Source: Akkermansiaceae bacterium
Lineage (GTDB): Bacteria; Verrucomicrobiota; Verrucomicrobiia; Verrucomicrobiales; Akkermansiaceae
Reading direction: 5' to 3'
Assembly: GCA_025354565.1 (NCBI GenBank)
Contig: JANXMQ010000027.1
Location: 1-39,380, forward strand
DNA: 39,380 bases
Position numbers and translations under genes: made by a program. The notes beneath the pieces are model-generated. The model was not told where the DNA came from. It worked only from the letters and a program-made list of their open reading frames with translations, and did not search any database. How positions within the stretch are numbered: the first letter of the stretch is position 1; every line of letters begins with the position of its first letter. Of this stretch, positions 9,048-17,848 are shown one piece after another.

Positions 9048-9539
9048 TCACCAGCCGAGAATGCTGCCAGCCGCAGCCCGCAGGGCGGTTTCTAAGATGG
9101 CGGCCTCGGCATGGGATATGGGGATTGCCACTTTTCGCAGGGATTTGTCCGCCGCAGCTTGGCGCGAGATGGAAACCAAGTAAGGCGCACGCTCTGGATC
9201 GTCGCGGCGGATGAGTTCAAAGGCGCTGCTGGCTTTTTCGGATTGGTGAAAAAGCTTGGCTTGAGGGGTGCAGCCTTGGAGCACGGCGAGCGCGGCTCCA
9301 ATATCGGAGAGTCCCCATTTCATCGTGATTTTCTGGTCCCAGTCGAACTGCTTCTCGCCGGATTGCGCGGCGGCATCGACGAATACGGCGGCTTTGGCGC
9401 GGTTCAGGCCGAAGCGTACGACGCCGCCGCTACCACGGGAATTCGGCTTATAGATCGCGTAGTCCGGGTTGCGCTCGAAGGTGAGGTTTTCGCTACGGGT
9501 GGTTGCTTGAGGGGCGGATTCGAGGAGCTTATCGTTCAT
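9048..9539 (-). CDS. Whirly-like single-stranded nucleic-acid-binding protein
   Basis: Encodes 163 residues. The core FDWDQKITMKWGLSDIGAAL, then KLFHQSEKASSAFEL, PYLVSISRQ and IPISHAEAAIL, ending ILGW, follows the order of the plant Whirly / kinetoplastid MRP fold. In that fold a W-containing strand, a helix, an F-H strand and a C-terminal helix ending in LGW form a ssDNA-binding blade. The N-terminal 20 residues are probably disordered. Monocistronic: the 5' spacer (9540-9877) is shared with divergent mutS, and the next minus-strand gene lies about 250 bases downstream. The leader just upstream of the ATG is C/A-rich with no Shine-Dalgarno. Assignment to Whirly is by motif order, not by search. 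A role in replication, repair or transcription is inferred. Confidence 0.65.
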   Translation of the reverse strand: MNDKLLESAPQATTRSENLTFERNPDYAIYKPNSRGSGGVVRFGLNRAKAAVFVDAAAQSGEKQFDWDQKITMKWGLSDIGAALAVLQGCTPQAKLFHQSEKASSAFELIRRDDPERAPYLVSISRQAAADKSLRKVAIPISHAEAAILETALRAAAGSILGW

Positions 9540-9877
9540 GGCATTGTTTGGTTGGTGATAAGCATTTGAACACTTATTTGAAAAACCGCAAGCAAAAAGA
9601 TGGTCAGGCGAACACTTTTATTTTCAGGTAAGCCAGATAAAGAACGAAAGCGATCAGTATCGCCAAGCATCCCCAACGCGTCTTTTTCTTTGGCTCCTAC
9701 CTCTATAAAATTGATTCTGAAGTGGTCTTTGAAAAATGCAATCTCACACCAAGGACACCCCCCCACCATACAACCCCCGCCCTCCGCGTGAAAATCGGAA
9801 ATCCACAGTCAAACCGAATTTCACCCCAGTCCCCATGGGTTCTTGATTACGCCGCCTGTCGTCCCCACTCTCCGCCC
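9540..9877. other. Divergent intergenic region between the Whirly-like gene and mutS
   Basis: 338 bases. A minus-strand frame around 9600-9690 reads a lysine-rich start and one hydrophobic helix (CLAILIAFVLYLAYL). It has no usable start codon and a stop just upstream, so I treat it as a possible gene remnant. A C7 run lies near 9758. No clear -10/-35 pair or hairpin seen. Confidence 0.4.
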
Positions 9878-12379
9878 ATGTCCGAGCCTGCAATGACCCC
9901 GATGATGGCCCAATATCAGGCCATGCGGAAATCCCTGCCTGCCGACGTCATTCTTTTTTACCGCCTTGGCGACTTCTACGAGATGTTTTTCGAGGATGCC
10001 AAAACCGCCGCGCCCATCCTCAACGTCGCCCTAACAAAGCGTGGCGGCACCCCCATGTGCGGCGTCCCCTATCATGCCGCGCAGGGCTACATCGCCCGCT
10101 TGCTCAAGGCGGGAAAACGCGTCGCCATCGCCGAACAAACCTCCGAGCCGGTGGCGGGAAAACTCGTCTCCCGCGAAATCGCCCGCATTCTAACACCCGG
10201 CTCTATCGACGACCTCACCCTGCTCGATGACCAACGCCCGAACTACCTCGCCGCCGTTTTCCGCCACGGGAAAAACCTCGGTCTCGCCTGCATCGACCAC
10301 ACCACAGGCGAGTTCACCATCGCCGAGTATGCCAACAACAGCCTGCTAGAAGACGAACTCGCCCGCATTTCACCCTCAGAACTCCTGATCCCGGACCACC
10401 AGACCGACGAGTTCGGATCGCTGAAAAATGGCCTTGTTTATGAAGGCTACTCCTTCCTCCCCGAGCACGCCACCCAGCTTCTCAAAGACCATTTCAACGT
10501 CCACTCGTTAGACGGCTTCGGCTGCGCCAATCTCCACGCCGCCAGCGGGGCCGCCGGAGCGGTCATGCACTACCTCATCCATCAACTTAGGAGAAATTGT
10601 GCCCACCTCCACACTCCGCGCGTCAGGGAAAATGCCGATCACGTCCTCATCGATGCCGCCTCCCAGCGCAATCTCGACCTCGTCGATTCCCGCTCCGGCA
10701 AGCAGCACACGCTGTTAGGCGTGCTCGACCGCACTGCCACCCCGATGGGCGCGCGCCTGCTCCGCGATTGGATACTCCACCCGCTTCGCGACTACAAGAC
10801 ACTAACCGGCCGACAAGACATCATCGCCGCATTTCTAGCAGAACCATTCCTTCTATCAAAATGCCGTGAATCCCTCAAAGGCATTCGCGACATCGAGCGT
10901 ACCACCTCCCGCCTCTCCCAAAACTCCGGCAACGCCCGCGACCTCCAGTCTCTCAGCAACTCACTCGACCACATCCCGTCCCTCAAGCAGGACTTCTCTT
11001 CACTCCAGCAATCAATAATTCTCAATCCTCAATCCTTAATCAGCAATCATCTTCACAACTTTTCCGATCTAACTCAACTCCTCGCCTCCGCCCTAGCAGA
11101 CGAACCCCCATCCAACCTCCGCGACGGCGGCATCATCCGCGATGGCTGGTCGCCCGAGCTCGACGAACTCCGCTCTGCCGCCCGTGGCGGCAAGGATTGG
11201 ATCGCCCGCCTCCAAGAAGACGAGCGCAAGCGCACCGGGATCGACTCATTGAAAATCAAATTCAACAACATCTTCGGTTACTTCATCGAAATCACCACTA
11301 GTCATCTCGCCAAAGTCCCGGACGACTACACGCGCAAGCAAACGATGAGCAACGCCGAGCGCTACATCACCCCGGCGCTCAAGGAAATGGAAAACAAAGT
11401 GTTAGGGGCCGAAGAACGCTCCAAACAACTCGAAGCCGAGCTCTTCACGCAGCTCCGCAGCCAGGTCATTACCCACCTACCCGAACTCCAACAAACCGCC
11501 GCCGCCATCGCGGAAATCGACGTGCTTTGTGCCTTGTCAGAAGTCGCCCAGCTCCACCGTCATTGCCGCCCGGTGCTCGACGAATCCCGCGCCTTCTTCG
11601 TTACTAACGGCCGCCACCCCGTCCTCGAACAAACTCTAACCGACGTAAAGTTCGTCCCCAACGACACCGAGCTCGATCCCGAAACCGCCCGCCTCCAAAT
11701 CCTCACCGGACCTAACATGGCCGGAAAATCCACTTACATCCGCCAGATTGCCCTCATCGCCGTGATGGCCCAAATTGGTGCCTACGTCCCGGCGGAATCC
11801 GCCACCCTCGGCCTCGTTGATCGCATCTTCTGCCGCGTCGGCGCATCCGACGATCTCTCACGCGGCCAATCCACCTTCATGGTTGAGATGAGTGAAACCG
11901 CCCTCATCCTCAACCACGCGACGGATCGATCCCTCGTCATCCTCGACGAGATCGGCCGCGGCACCGCCACCTTCGATGGCCTCTCCATCGCCTGGTCCGT
12001 CGCCGAGCACCTCCACGACACCATTGGCTGCCGCACGCTCTTCGCCACCCACTATCACGAACTCACTGATTTAGCGAACACCAAGTCCGCCGTCGCCAAC
12101 TACAACGTCGCCGTTAGAGAGTGGAACGAGGAAATTATCTTCCTCCACAAGATCCTCCCCGGTGCCGCCGACAAGAGCTACGGCATCCAAGTCGCCCGCC
12201 TGGCAGGCCTCCCGAAATCCGTCGTCGAACGCGCCAAGTCGATCCTCTCCCACCTCGAACTCCACTCCGTCAAACCCGAAGCCAAAACCCAAGGCCCCAA
12301 AGCGAAGAACATGGTCCAAGATCAAGGTGCCCTTCCCAAACCCAATCCCCCCCAAATGGACCTCTTCGCCGATTTCTGA
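9878..12379 (+). CDS. mutS: DNA mismatch repair protein MutS
   Basis: Encodes 833 residues starting at ATG 9878 (MSEPAMTPMMAQYQAMR); the longer open frame upstream is not protein-like. Domain I has the mismatch-reading loop in RLGDFYEMFFEDA (F-x-E motif), followed by the connector, lever and clamp. The C-terminal ABC ATPase has Walker A GPNMAGKS at about 611-618, the signature DDLSRGQSTFMVEM, Walker B LVILDEIGRGT and the ATHYHEL switch. A proline/lysine-rich tail ends in QMDLFADF, compatible with a beta-clamp or MutL contact. This is standard MutS1, which binds mismatches and recruits MutL. Codons include several CTA Leu codons within CTAGCAG and CTAAC words. Very safe assignment. Confidence 0.98.
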   Translation: MSEPAMTPMMAQYQAMRKSLPADVILFYRLGDFYEMFFEDAKTAAPILNVALTKRGGTPMCGVPYHAAQGYIARLLKAGKRVAIAEQTSEPVAGKLVSREIARILTPGSIDDLTLLDDQRPNYLAAVFRHGKNLGLACIDHTTGEFTIAEYANNSLLEDELARISPSELLIPDHQTDEFGSLKNGLVYEGYSFLPEHATQLLKDHFNVHSLDGFGCANLHAASGAAGAVMHYLIHQLRRNCAHLHTPRVRENADHVLIDAASQRNLDLVDSRSGKQHTLLGVLDRTATPMGARLLRDWILHPLRDYKTLTGRQDIIAAFLAEPFLLSKCRESLKGIRDIERTTSRLSQNSGNARDLQSLSNSLDHIPSLKQDFSSLQQSIILNPQSLISNHLHNFSDLTQLLASALADEPPSNLRDGGIIRDGWSPELDELRSAARGGKDWIARLQEDERKRTGIDSLKIKFNNIFGYFIEITTSHLAKVPDDYTRKQTMSNAERYITPALKEMENKVLGAEERSKQLEAELFTQLRSQVITHLPELQQTAAAIAEIDVLCALSEVAQLHRHCRPVLDESRAFFVTNGRHPVLEQTLTDVKFVPNDTELDPETARLQILTGPNMAGKSTYIRQIALIAVMAQIGAYVPAESATLGLVDRIFCRVGASDDLSRGQSTFMVEMSETALILNHATDRSLVILDEIGRGTATFDGLSIAWSVAEHLHDTIGCRTLFATHYHELTDLANTKSAVANYNVAVREWNEEIIFLHKILPGAADKSYGIQVARLAGLPKSVVERAKSILSHLELHSVKPEAKTQGPKAKNMVQDQGALPKPNPPQMDLFADF

Positions 12380-12692
12380 AAATGGAGCGCGGAATTTAGT
12401 TCGCCCGCGATGCGTGCATTCAAAGCACCAGCATCATGCACATCAGAATTCATTCCCCTCGCCTGCAAACTCAGTTTTGCCTCTGACCGCAGCATCCGTG
12501 GCGTCATAGTTCTTATAACAGTTACCCGCCATGAAGAACGATCTCGCGATTTTACCAAGATTGGCCCTACTTAATGCTTTCCAACCGACTCGCTTCTACA
12601 CATCCTAAGCCGATTCGCGATTGTGCTTGATCTGGAGTCGCATCGGTAAATCGAGACATCACTATCCATGCGAATCTCTAATCATCGCCGCC
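12380..12692. other. Intergenic region after mutS
   Basis: 313 bases with no convincing gene, hairpin terminator or RNA. Short open frames here run out of the mutS 3' end in other frames and have no protein-like composition. A promoter for the following three-gene cluster presumably lies here, but I cannot point to a convincing -10/-35. Confidence 0.4.
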
Positions 12693-13232
12693 ATGTTCGT
12701 TAAAATCCTCTTCGTCATCGTAGCCCTCGTCGTCATCTTGGTGATCGTCGTCGCACTGCGGCCCGCTGATTTCCATTACCACCGCAGCACGACCATTGCC
12801 GCTCCGCCTGCGGTCGTGTTCGCGCAGGTGAACGAACTGCAAAAATGGGGCGGCTGGGACCCGTGGGCGAAGAAAGATCCGAACTGCAAAACCACCTTCG
12901 AGGGTCCACCCGCCGGAGTCGGCGCGGCCATGAGCTGGGCGGGTAACAACGATGTGGGTGAAGGAAAAATGACCCTCATGGCAAGCCGCCCGAGCGAGTT
13001 TTTACAATTCAAACTGGAATTCGTAAAACCTTTCGTCGGCACCAACACCGCAGAATTTTCCTTCAAGCCCGAGGGCAACCAGACCGTCGTCACTTGGAGC
13101 ATGTTCGGCAAAAACAACTTCATGTCCAAAGCCGTCGGACTCTTCATGGATTGCGAAAAAATGGTCGGCGACGATTTTGACAAAGGTCTCACTGATTTGA
13201 AATCCATATCCGAAACAAAAACTAAAAACTAA
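12693..13232 (+). CDS. SRPBCC (START-like) family protein with N-terminal membrane helix
   Basis: Encodes 179 residues from ATG 12693, chosen because it begins a transmembrane helix (MFVKILFVIVALVVILVIVVAL). The soluble part shows the SRPBCC/polyketide-cyclase pattern: FHYHRSTTIAAPPAVVFAQVNELQKWGGWDPW at the beginning and AEFSFKPEGNQTVVTWSMFGKN strands. A C-terminal helix FMDCEKMVGDDFDKGLTDLK closes the ligand cavity. These proteins bind hydrophobic small molecules; no substrate can be inferred. It is 17 bases before the next gene and probably co-transcribed with the two small membrane proteins. Confidence 0.82.
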   Translation: MFVKILFVIVALVVILVIVVALRPADFHYHRSTTIAAPPAVVFAQVNELQKWGGWDPWAKKDPNCKTTFEGPPAGVGAAMSWAGNNDVGEGKMTLMASRPSEFLQFKLEFVKPFVGTNTAEFSFKPEGNQTVVTWSMFGKNNFMSKAVGLFMDCEKMVGDDFDKGLTDLKSISETKTKN

Positions 13233-13249
13233 CCATCATCCACTGTATC

Positions 13250-13666
13250 ATGAAACTCGCATCCAACATCGCTGGCGGCCTGCTAGGTCTGCTCTTCATC
13301 GTATTCTCACTGGTCTATTTCTTCAAACTCATGGCCATGCCGCCGCCACCACCCGGCTCGGCGGCAGAGCATTTCTTCATGGCCGTCGGCCCCACGGGCT
13401 ACATGAACTTTATCAAATCCTGCGAACTCCTCGGCGGCATTCTCTGTGCCATTCCACTCACCCGGAATTTCGGATTGCTGCTGCTAGGCCCCGTCATTGT
13501 GAATATCCTCGCCTTCCACATCTTTCTCACTCAAGGCGCGGGTCTGTTTGACCCAATGCTCATTCTCATCTGCCTGCTCGCCGCGTTTCTGCTCTGGTCC
13601 GATCGCAAAAAATTCGCGGGATTGTTGAACTGCACATGCGGGCATGGTTCGCATAAGCACTCGTGA
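13250..13666 (+). CDS. Small four-helix membrane protein, DoxX-like
   Basis: Encodes 138 residues with four predicted transmembrane helices: GGLLGLLFIVFSLVYFFKL, a segment near ELLGGILCAIPL, GLLLLGPVIVNILAFHIFL and MLILICLLAAFLLW. It ends with a Cys/His tail (CTCGHGSHKHS) that could bind metal. The helix pattern and length fit DoxX-like proteins, but no diagnostic motif confirms it. The stop overlaps the next start (GTGA), which implies coupling with the next membrane protein. Confidence 0.7.
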   Translation: MKLASNIAGGLLGLLFIVFSLVYFFKLMAMPPPPPGSAAEHFFMAVGPTGYMNFIKSCELLGGILCAIPLTRNFGLLLLGPVIVNILAFHIFLTQGAGLFDPMLILICLLAAFLLWSDRKKFAGLLNCTCGHGSHKHS

Positions 13667-14154
13667 ATTTTAATTCCCCCACCTTCCGCTTTCGCGCGGC
13701 GATGCTGCTGTTTATCGCGGGCTTGGTGGTCAGCGGGGTGACGGCGTTTCCACTGCTTTGGGAACTGAGGATTCTTTCAAATCTGCTAGGCCTTGGTGAC
13801 ACGACTCCGCCAGTGGGCCATACTGGCCTCGGCTTCTGGATTGTAACGGTTCGACACGGCTTGGAACACACTTACGCGGACTATCCGTGGATCGCCTATG
13901 GGACCGACTGGCTTGCATTCGGCCATCTCGTCATCGCCGCATTTTTCATCGGGCCGCTGATCCATCCAGCCACCAGCCGGGCCACGCTCTTCACGGGCAT
14001 CATCGCGTGCCTGGGCGTCATTCCCTTGGCGATGATTTGCGGACCGCTGCGTGGCATCCCGTTTTATTGGCGGCTCATCGACTGCTCATTCGGCGTGATT
14101 GGAATTTTCCCGTTAGTTTACTGTCTCAAACAGGTAAAACGAATGGAATCATAA
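13663..14154 (+). CDS. Small integral membrane protein of unknown function
   Basis: Encodes 163 residues from a GTG start at 13663 that overlaps the previous stop by 4 bases. Four hydrophobic segments are visible: MLLFIAGLVVSGVTAFPLL, LAFGHLVIAAFFIGPLI, LFTGIIACLGVIPLAMICG and FGVIGIFPLVYCL. The loop FWIVTVRHGLEHTYADYPW contains His and aromatic residues. No recognised family. Probably functions with the preceding membrane and SRPBCC proteins. Confidence 0.7.
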   Translation: MNFNSPTFRFRAAMLLFIAGLVVSGVTAFPLLWELRILSNLLGLGDTTPPVGHTGLGFWIVTVRHGLEHTYADYPWIAYGTDWLAFGHLVIAAFFIGPLIHPATSRATLFTGIIACLGVIPLAMICGPLRGIPFYWRLIDCSFGVIGIFPLVYCLKQVKRMES

Positions 14155-14369
14155 ATTCCCTAATGCATAAAGTGAGTGATCCAATCCGCCAGAGCCAACT
14201 CCCATCACTTCCATGACCCGACGGACCAAGAAACGACTCCTCATTCTGGGATATCGAACGCTGGATTGACGAAGTTCTTCCTCCCGAGCCAAGCAAGTAA
14301 ACTAAGTAAAGTAAGTCTAACGGAACTCAAGAGGAGAGACACGAATGCCCCTTCTCCCGGGAACCATAC

Positions 14370-16562
14370 TCAGCGCAGGAATGCTTCATGCAAGCCGCCG
14401 TCCACGGTAATGACTTGCCCTGTGGTTTTGTTGAGGCGTCGCGATAGCAGGAGGAAATACGCTTCTGCTTGGTCGGCGGGGGTTATTGGTTCTTTCGTTA
14501 GCGTGCGGTCGGCGTAGAACTGGGCGAGCTTGGTCACGAGCGATTCGGTTTCCTCGTCGTCGCTGTAAGGAATGGCGTATTTCGCCAGCGAACCGATCAC
14601 GCGGTCACGCGGGAACATGGCGGAACCTTGAACCACGGTTGCAGGCGCGACGCCGTTGACACGGACCAGCGGGGCAAGCTCGATGGCGAGTTCGCGGATG
14701 AGGTGGTTTGCAGCGGCTTTCGAAGTGTCATAAGCGAGCGTGCCCTTTTTCGCGACCGCGGCATTGGCGGAGGTTGTTAGAACGAGGTTACCCTTGAGAC
14801 CTTGCTCCTGCCAGGTCTTGAATGCTTCGTCGGCGACGAAGTAACTGCCGGTGACGTTGATGTTGTAAGTGAGCGCCCATTTTTCGTCGGGGATGTGGCC
14901 GCTGATGTCCGCAGGAACAAAGATCCCGGCGGTGACGGCGATAGAATCGAAGCCGCCGTATGCGATGGCGACATCGTCAAGCATGCGGCGGATCGATGCA
15001 CGGTCGGTGATGTTAGTCGCAAGTCCAATGGCAAGCCCGCAATCGGATAGACCCGTGCCGGCGACGCCGATGCCGACTCCGTATTGATCGGTGATTTCCT
15101 TGGCCGTAGCTTTCGCAGCGTCCTCATTGAGATCCACGCAGACGATGTGTCCACCTTCCTTGACGAGGCGGTTGGCAGCTTCTTTGCCGATGCCCGAGCC
15201 CGCGCCGATGACGATGATGACTTGGCGAGCGAGTTCCTTTTCCGCAGGCATCCGCTTGAGTTTCGCTTCTTCTAGCAGCCAATACTCGATGTCGAACGCT
15301 TCCTGTTGGGGCAGTGAGATATAGGTATCGATGGCTTCGGCACCGCGCATGACTTCGACGGCGCAGTTATAGAATTCTGCGGTGACGCGTGACTCGGATT
15401 TATCCTTGCCCCAAGCAATCATGCCGATGCCGGGAATGAGCACGACAGTCGGGTTCGGGTCGCGCATGGCGGGCGAGTTGGCGTGTTTGCATTTGTCGTA
15501 GTAGGAGGCGTAGTCATTGCGGTAGGCTTCGAGTCCGGCAGCTAACTTATTTTTCAAGGCGGCGGCGTGCTCGGTCTGCGGATTCCAGTCCACGTAGAGT
15601 GGCTTGATTTTGGTGCGGAGGAAATGATCGGGACAGCTCGTGCCAAGCCCGGCGAGACGAGCGGCGTCTTTCGAGTTCACGAAGCGTAGGATCTTTTCGT
15701 CGTCCTGCACGGTGCCGATGAAACGCTTCTGTTGGGAAACCTGGCCGCGCAGCCATGGCAGGATGGCCACGAGAGATTCGCGACGTTGCTCGGGTGTTAG
15801 AGTTTGATACTTCACACCACCGAATGCCACGGCATCGCCACCTTTGGCCGCGTATTTTTCCTCAATGAAGGCGGACGCCTTTTCAATGCAATCGAGGGTG
15901 TAGGTGTAGCAGGCCTTCTCCTCGTCATCCCAGGAAATGAAGCCGTGCTGGCCCATCATGATGGATTTCACGCTTGGGTCGCTTTTCACGATGTCCTGCA
16001 TCGCGAGGCCGAGTTCGAAGCCCGGGCGCATCCATGGCACGTAGCCCATTTCACCGCCGAAAATTTCTTTTGTTAGTTTCTCACAGTTTTGCGAAGCGGC
16101 GATGGCGATGATCGCGTTCGGGTGCATGTGATCGACGAATTTCGCCGGGATGAAGCTGTGGAGCGGCGTGTCGATGGACGAGGCGCGCGGGTTCAGATTG
16201 AAAGTGGTGTGCGTGTACATGCCCACCATTTCGTCCTCGGCGGGCGACTTCAGCCCCTTGTCCTCGCGGGCTGCGTAGAGGTTCTGGAGGTCAAGCAACT
16301 TTTGCTGATAGAGTGAGGAGAAATTCTCCCGCGTGCTGGTGCGGAGGTCGCCGCCGGAGCCTTTGACCCAGAGAACTTCGACTGGTTGGCCGGTGAGCGG
16401 GTCCTTTTCCAGGGCCTTCGACGAGGTGTTGCCACCGCCGGTGTTGGTGATGCGCTGGTCGCTGCCGAGTAGGTTCGAGCGATAGGCGAGTTTCTCGACG
16501 TCATTGAGACCGGCTGCTTTCGCATCGTCCCAGAGGTGGTTTACGTATTGGTAGGTGGACAT
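14370..16562 (-). CDS. rhaEW: RhaEW-type bifunctional rhamnulose-1-phosphate aldolase / short-chain dehydrogenase
   Basis: Encodes 730 residues, the usual length of the fusion. The N-terminal class II aldolase half (1 to about 430) has the Zn-site HMH at 145-147 and GQHG with H206. The C-terminal SDR half (from about 445) has the NAD motif GAGSGIG at 453-459, the catalytic Y611-x-x-x-K615 (YDTSK), and ends with GQVITVDGG. In characterised relatives it cleaves L-rhamnulose-1-phosphate to DHAP and L-lactaldehyde and oxidises the lactaldehyde to lactate. It follows the BMC operon on the same strand but is separated by 259 AT-rich bases, so it may have its own promoter. No obvious encapsulation peptide, so it may be a cytosolic parallel to the shell enzymes. 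Confidence 0.9.
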   Translation of the reverse strand: MSTYQYVNHLWDDAKAAGLNDVEKLAYRSNLLGSDQRITNTGGGNTSSKALEKDPLTGQPVEVLWVKGSGGDLRTSTRENFSSLYQQKLLDLQNLYAAREDKGLKSPAEDEMVGMYTHTTFNLNPRASSIDTPLHSFIPAKFVDHMHPNAIIAIAASQNCEKLTKEIFGGEMGYVPWMRPGFELGLAMQDIVKSDPSVKSIMMGQHGFISWDDEEKACYTYTLDCIEKASAFIEEKYAAKGGDAVAFGGVKYQTLTPEQRRESLVAILPWLRGQVSQQKRFIGTVQDDEKILRFVNSKDAARLAGLGTSCPDHFLRTKIKPLYVDWNPQTEHAAALKNKLAAGLEAYRNDYASYYDKCKHANSPAMRDPNPTVVLIPGIGMIAWGKDKSESRVTAEFYNCAVEVMRGAEAIDTYISLPQQEAFDIEYWLLEEAKLKRMPAEKELARQVIIVIGAGSGIGKEAANRLVKEGGHIVCVDLNEDAAKATAKEITDQYGVGIGVAGTGLSDCGLAIGLATNITDRASIRRMLDDVAIAYGGFDSIAVTAGIFVPADISGHIPDEKWALTYNINVTGSYFVADEAFKTWQEQGLKGNLVLTTSANAAVAKKGTLAYDTSKAAANHLIRELAIELAPLVRVNGVAPATVVQGSAMFPRDRVIGSLAKYAIPYSDDEETESLVTKLAQFYADRTLTKEPITPADQAEAYFLLLSRRLNKTTGQVITVDGGLHEAFLR

Positions 16563-16821
16563 GGACGGAGGTAGATTTACTTGGATCGAGAACTATCGTC
16601 AAGCCATTTCCCAATAAATTCCAATTATTTCCAACAATATACAGATTCTATACCGGCAATTTCCAATTTTTCCCAATTTCGTTGGATAAGAATTACATCG
16701 TCGTGCAAGCGCTCCAAGCCTCAACGTGACGCCTCTTCGCCCCAAGGAGCGACTTCTCCCCTTGAATAGGAGATTTCGGCAATGACGAGTGGCAAGCCGT
16801 AGAAGACAAACTCGCAGGGTA
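16563..16821 (-). promoter_or_regulatory. AT-rich upstream region of rhaEW with repeated TTTCC(C)AA words
   Basis: 259 bases between the dehydrogenase stop and the rhaEW start. Between 16605 and 16684 the plus strand repeats ATTTCCCAA/AATTCCAAT/ATTTCCAAC/AATTTCCAAT/TTCCCAATTT. CATTTCCCAA (16605-16614), preceded by AAGC, recurs in the deoR/pduL divergent region at 24346-24355. This is the best candidate for a shared operator. The exact promoter is not resolved. Confidence 0.45.
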
Positions 16822-17811
16822 TCAGCCCGGAAGCAGGCTTTTCACTGCGTCGCGCTCTTCCTTGAGCTCGTTGATCGACAAGTCGATTTTTTCGCGGCTG
16901 AAGGCATCGACGGGAAGACCTTGGACGATTTCCCATTTTCCGTTTTCAATCGTGCGGATTGGGAATGAGGCCATGAGACCTTTTTCAATGCCGTAGGAGC
17001 CGTCCGAACAGACGGCGACGGAATGCCAATCACCGGCTGGAGTCGGAGTGATGAGGCTTTTCACGGTGTCGAGAGCGGCATTCGCAGCGGAGGCGGCGGA
17101 GGATGCACCGCGGGCCTTGATGATGGCGGCACCGCGTTGTTGGACGGTGCTGATGAAATCGCCCTTGAGCCAGGCGACATGGGAAATCACCTCGGTGGCG
17201 ACACGACCATTGATCTTCGCGTTGGTGAAATCCGGATACTGGGTGGCCGAGTGATTGCCCCAGATGCAGAGGTTCGTGACCTTGGATGGATGGACGCTGG
17301 CTTTTTTGGCAAGCTGGCTTTTCGCGCGGTTTTCATCGAGCCGGGTCATCGCGAAGAAACGGTCCTTGGGCACGCCCTCGGCGTTGTTCATCGCGATGAG
17401 GGCATTGGTGTTGCAGGGGTTTCCGACGACTAACACACGGACGTCCTTGGCGGCGTTGCGGGCAATCGCTTTGCCTTGGCCGGTGAAAATCTTGCCATTG
17501 ATGCCTAGCAGATCCGCTCGTTCCATCCCGGCTTTGCGTGGCACGGAACCAACGAGCAGCGCCCAGTTGGTGCCTTTGAATCCTTCGTTGAGATCCGAGG
17601 TGCCGATCACCTCATTGAGCAATGGGAACGCGCAATCATCGAGTTCCATCATGACCCCTTCCAAGGCGGCCATACCGGGTTCGATTTCGATCAGGCGGAG
17701 ATTGACCGGTTGGTCCGGGCCGAAGACGAAGCCGGACGCGATGCGGAAAAGCAGGGCATAGCCGATCTGGCCGGCCGCGCCGGTGATGGAGACGGTGATT
17801 GGAGTTTTCAT
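16822..17811 (-). CDS. mdh: Malate/lactate dehydrogenase family enzyme (malate dehydrogenase-like)
   Basis: Encodes 329 residues, full length for type 2 malate dehydrogenase. NAD-binding GAAGQIG lies at 11-17. Substrate-loop arginines R92 and R98 ([13 protein letters not shown]) are followed by R157/D159 in MTRLDEN and catalytic H187 in [11 protein letters not shown]. The two loop arginines fit a dicarboxylate substrate such as malate. In characterised BMC loci of this phylum group a lactate/malate dehydrogenase homolog is part of the gene set, proposed to recycle NADH/NAD. It could also be the housekeeping malate dehydrogenase. It lies 37 bases after the aldolase gene, probably in the same transcript. 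No encapsulation helix is visible. Confidence 0.9.
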   Translation of the reverse strand: MKTPITVSITGAAGQIGYALLFRIASGFVFGPDQPVNLRLIEIEPGMAALEGVMMELDDCAFPLLNEVIGTSDLNEGFKGTNWALLVGSVPRKAGMERADLLGINGKIFTGQGKAIARNAAKDVRVLVVGNPCNTNALIAMNNAEGVPKDRFFAMTRLDENRAKSQLAKKASVHPSKVTNLCIWGNHSATQYPDFTNAKINGRVATEVISHVAWLKGDFISTVQQRGAAIIKARGASSAASAANAALDTVKSLITPTPAGDWHSVAVCSDGSYGIEKGLMASFPIRTIENGKWEIVQGLPVDAFSREKIDLSINELKEERDAVKSLLPG

Positions 17812-17848
17812 GGATGAAATGGATATGCGAGGTGACTGCTAGATCGAC

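Noticed and set aside
9602..9690. Minus-strand reading frame with lysines then one hydrophobic helix
   Set aside because: No ATG/GTG start and an in-frame stop just upstream; noted only as a possible remnant.
9536..9769. 77-residue minus-strand open frame over the mutS upstream region
   Set aside because: Composition not protein-like and it runs through the leader of the Whirly-like gene; probably chance.
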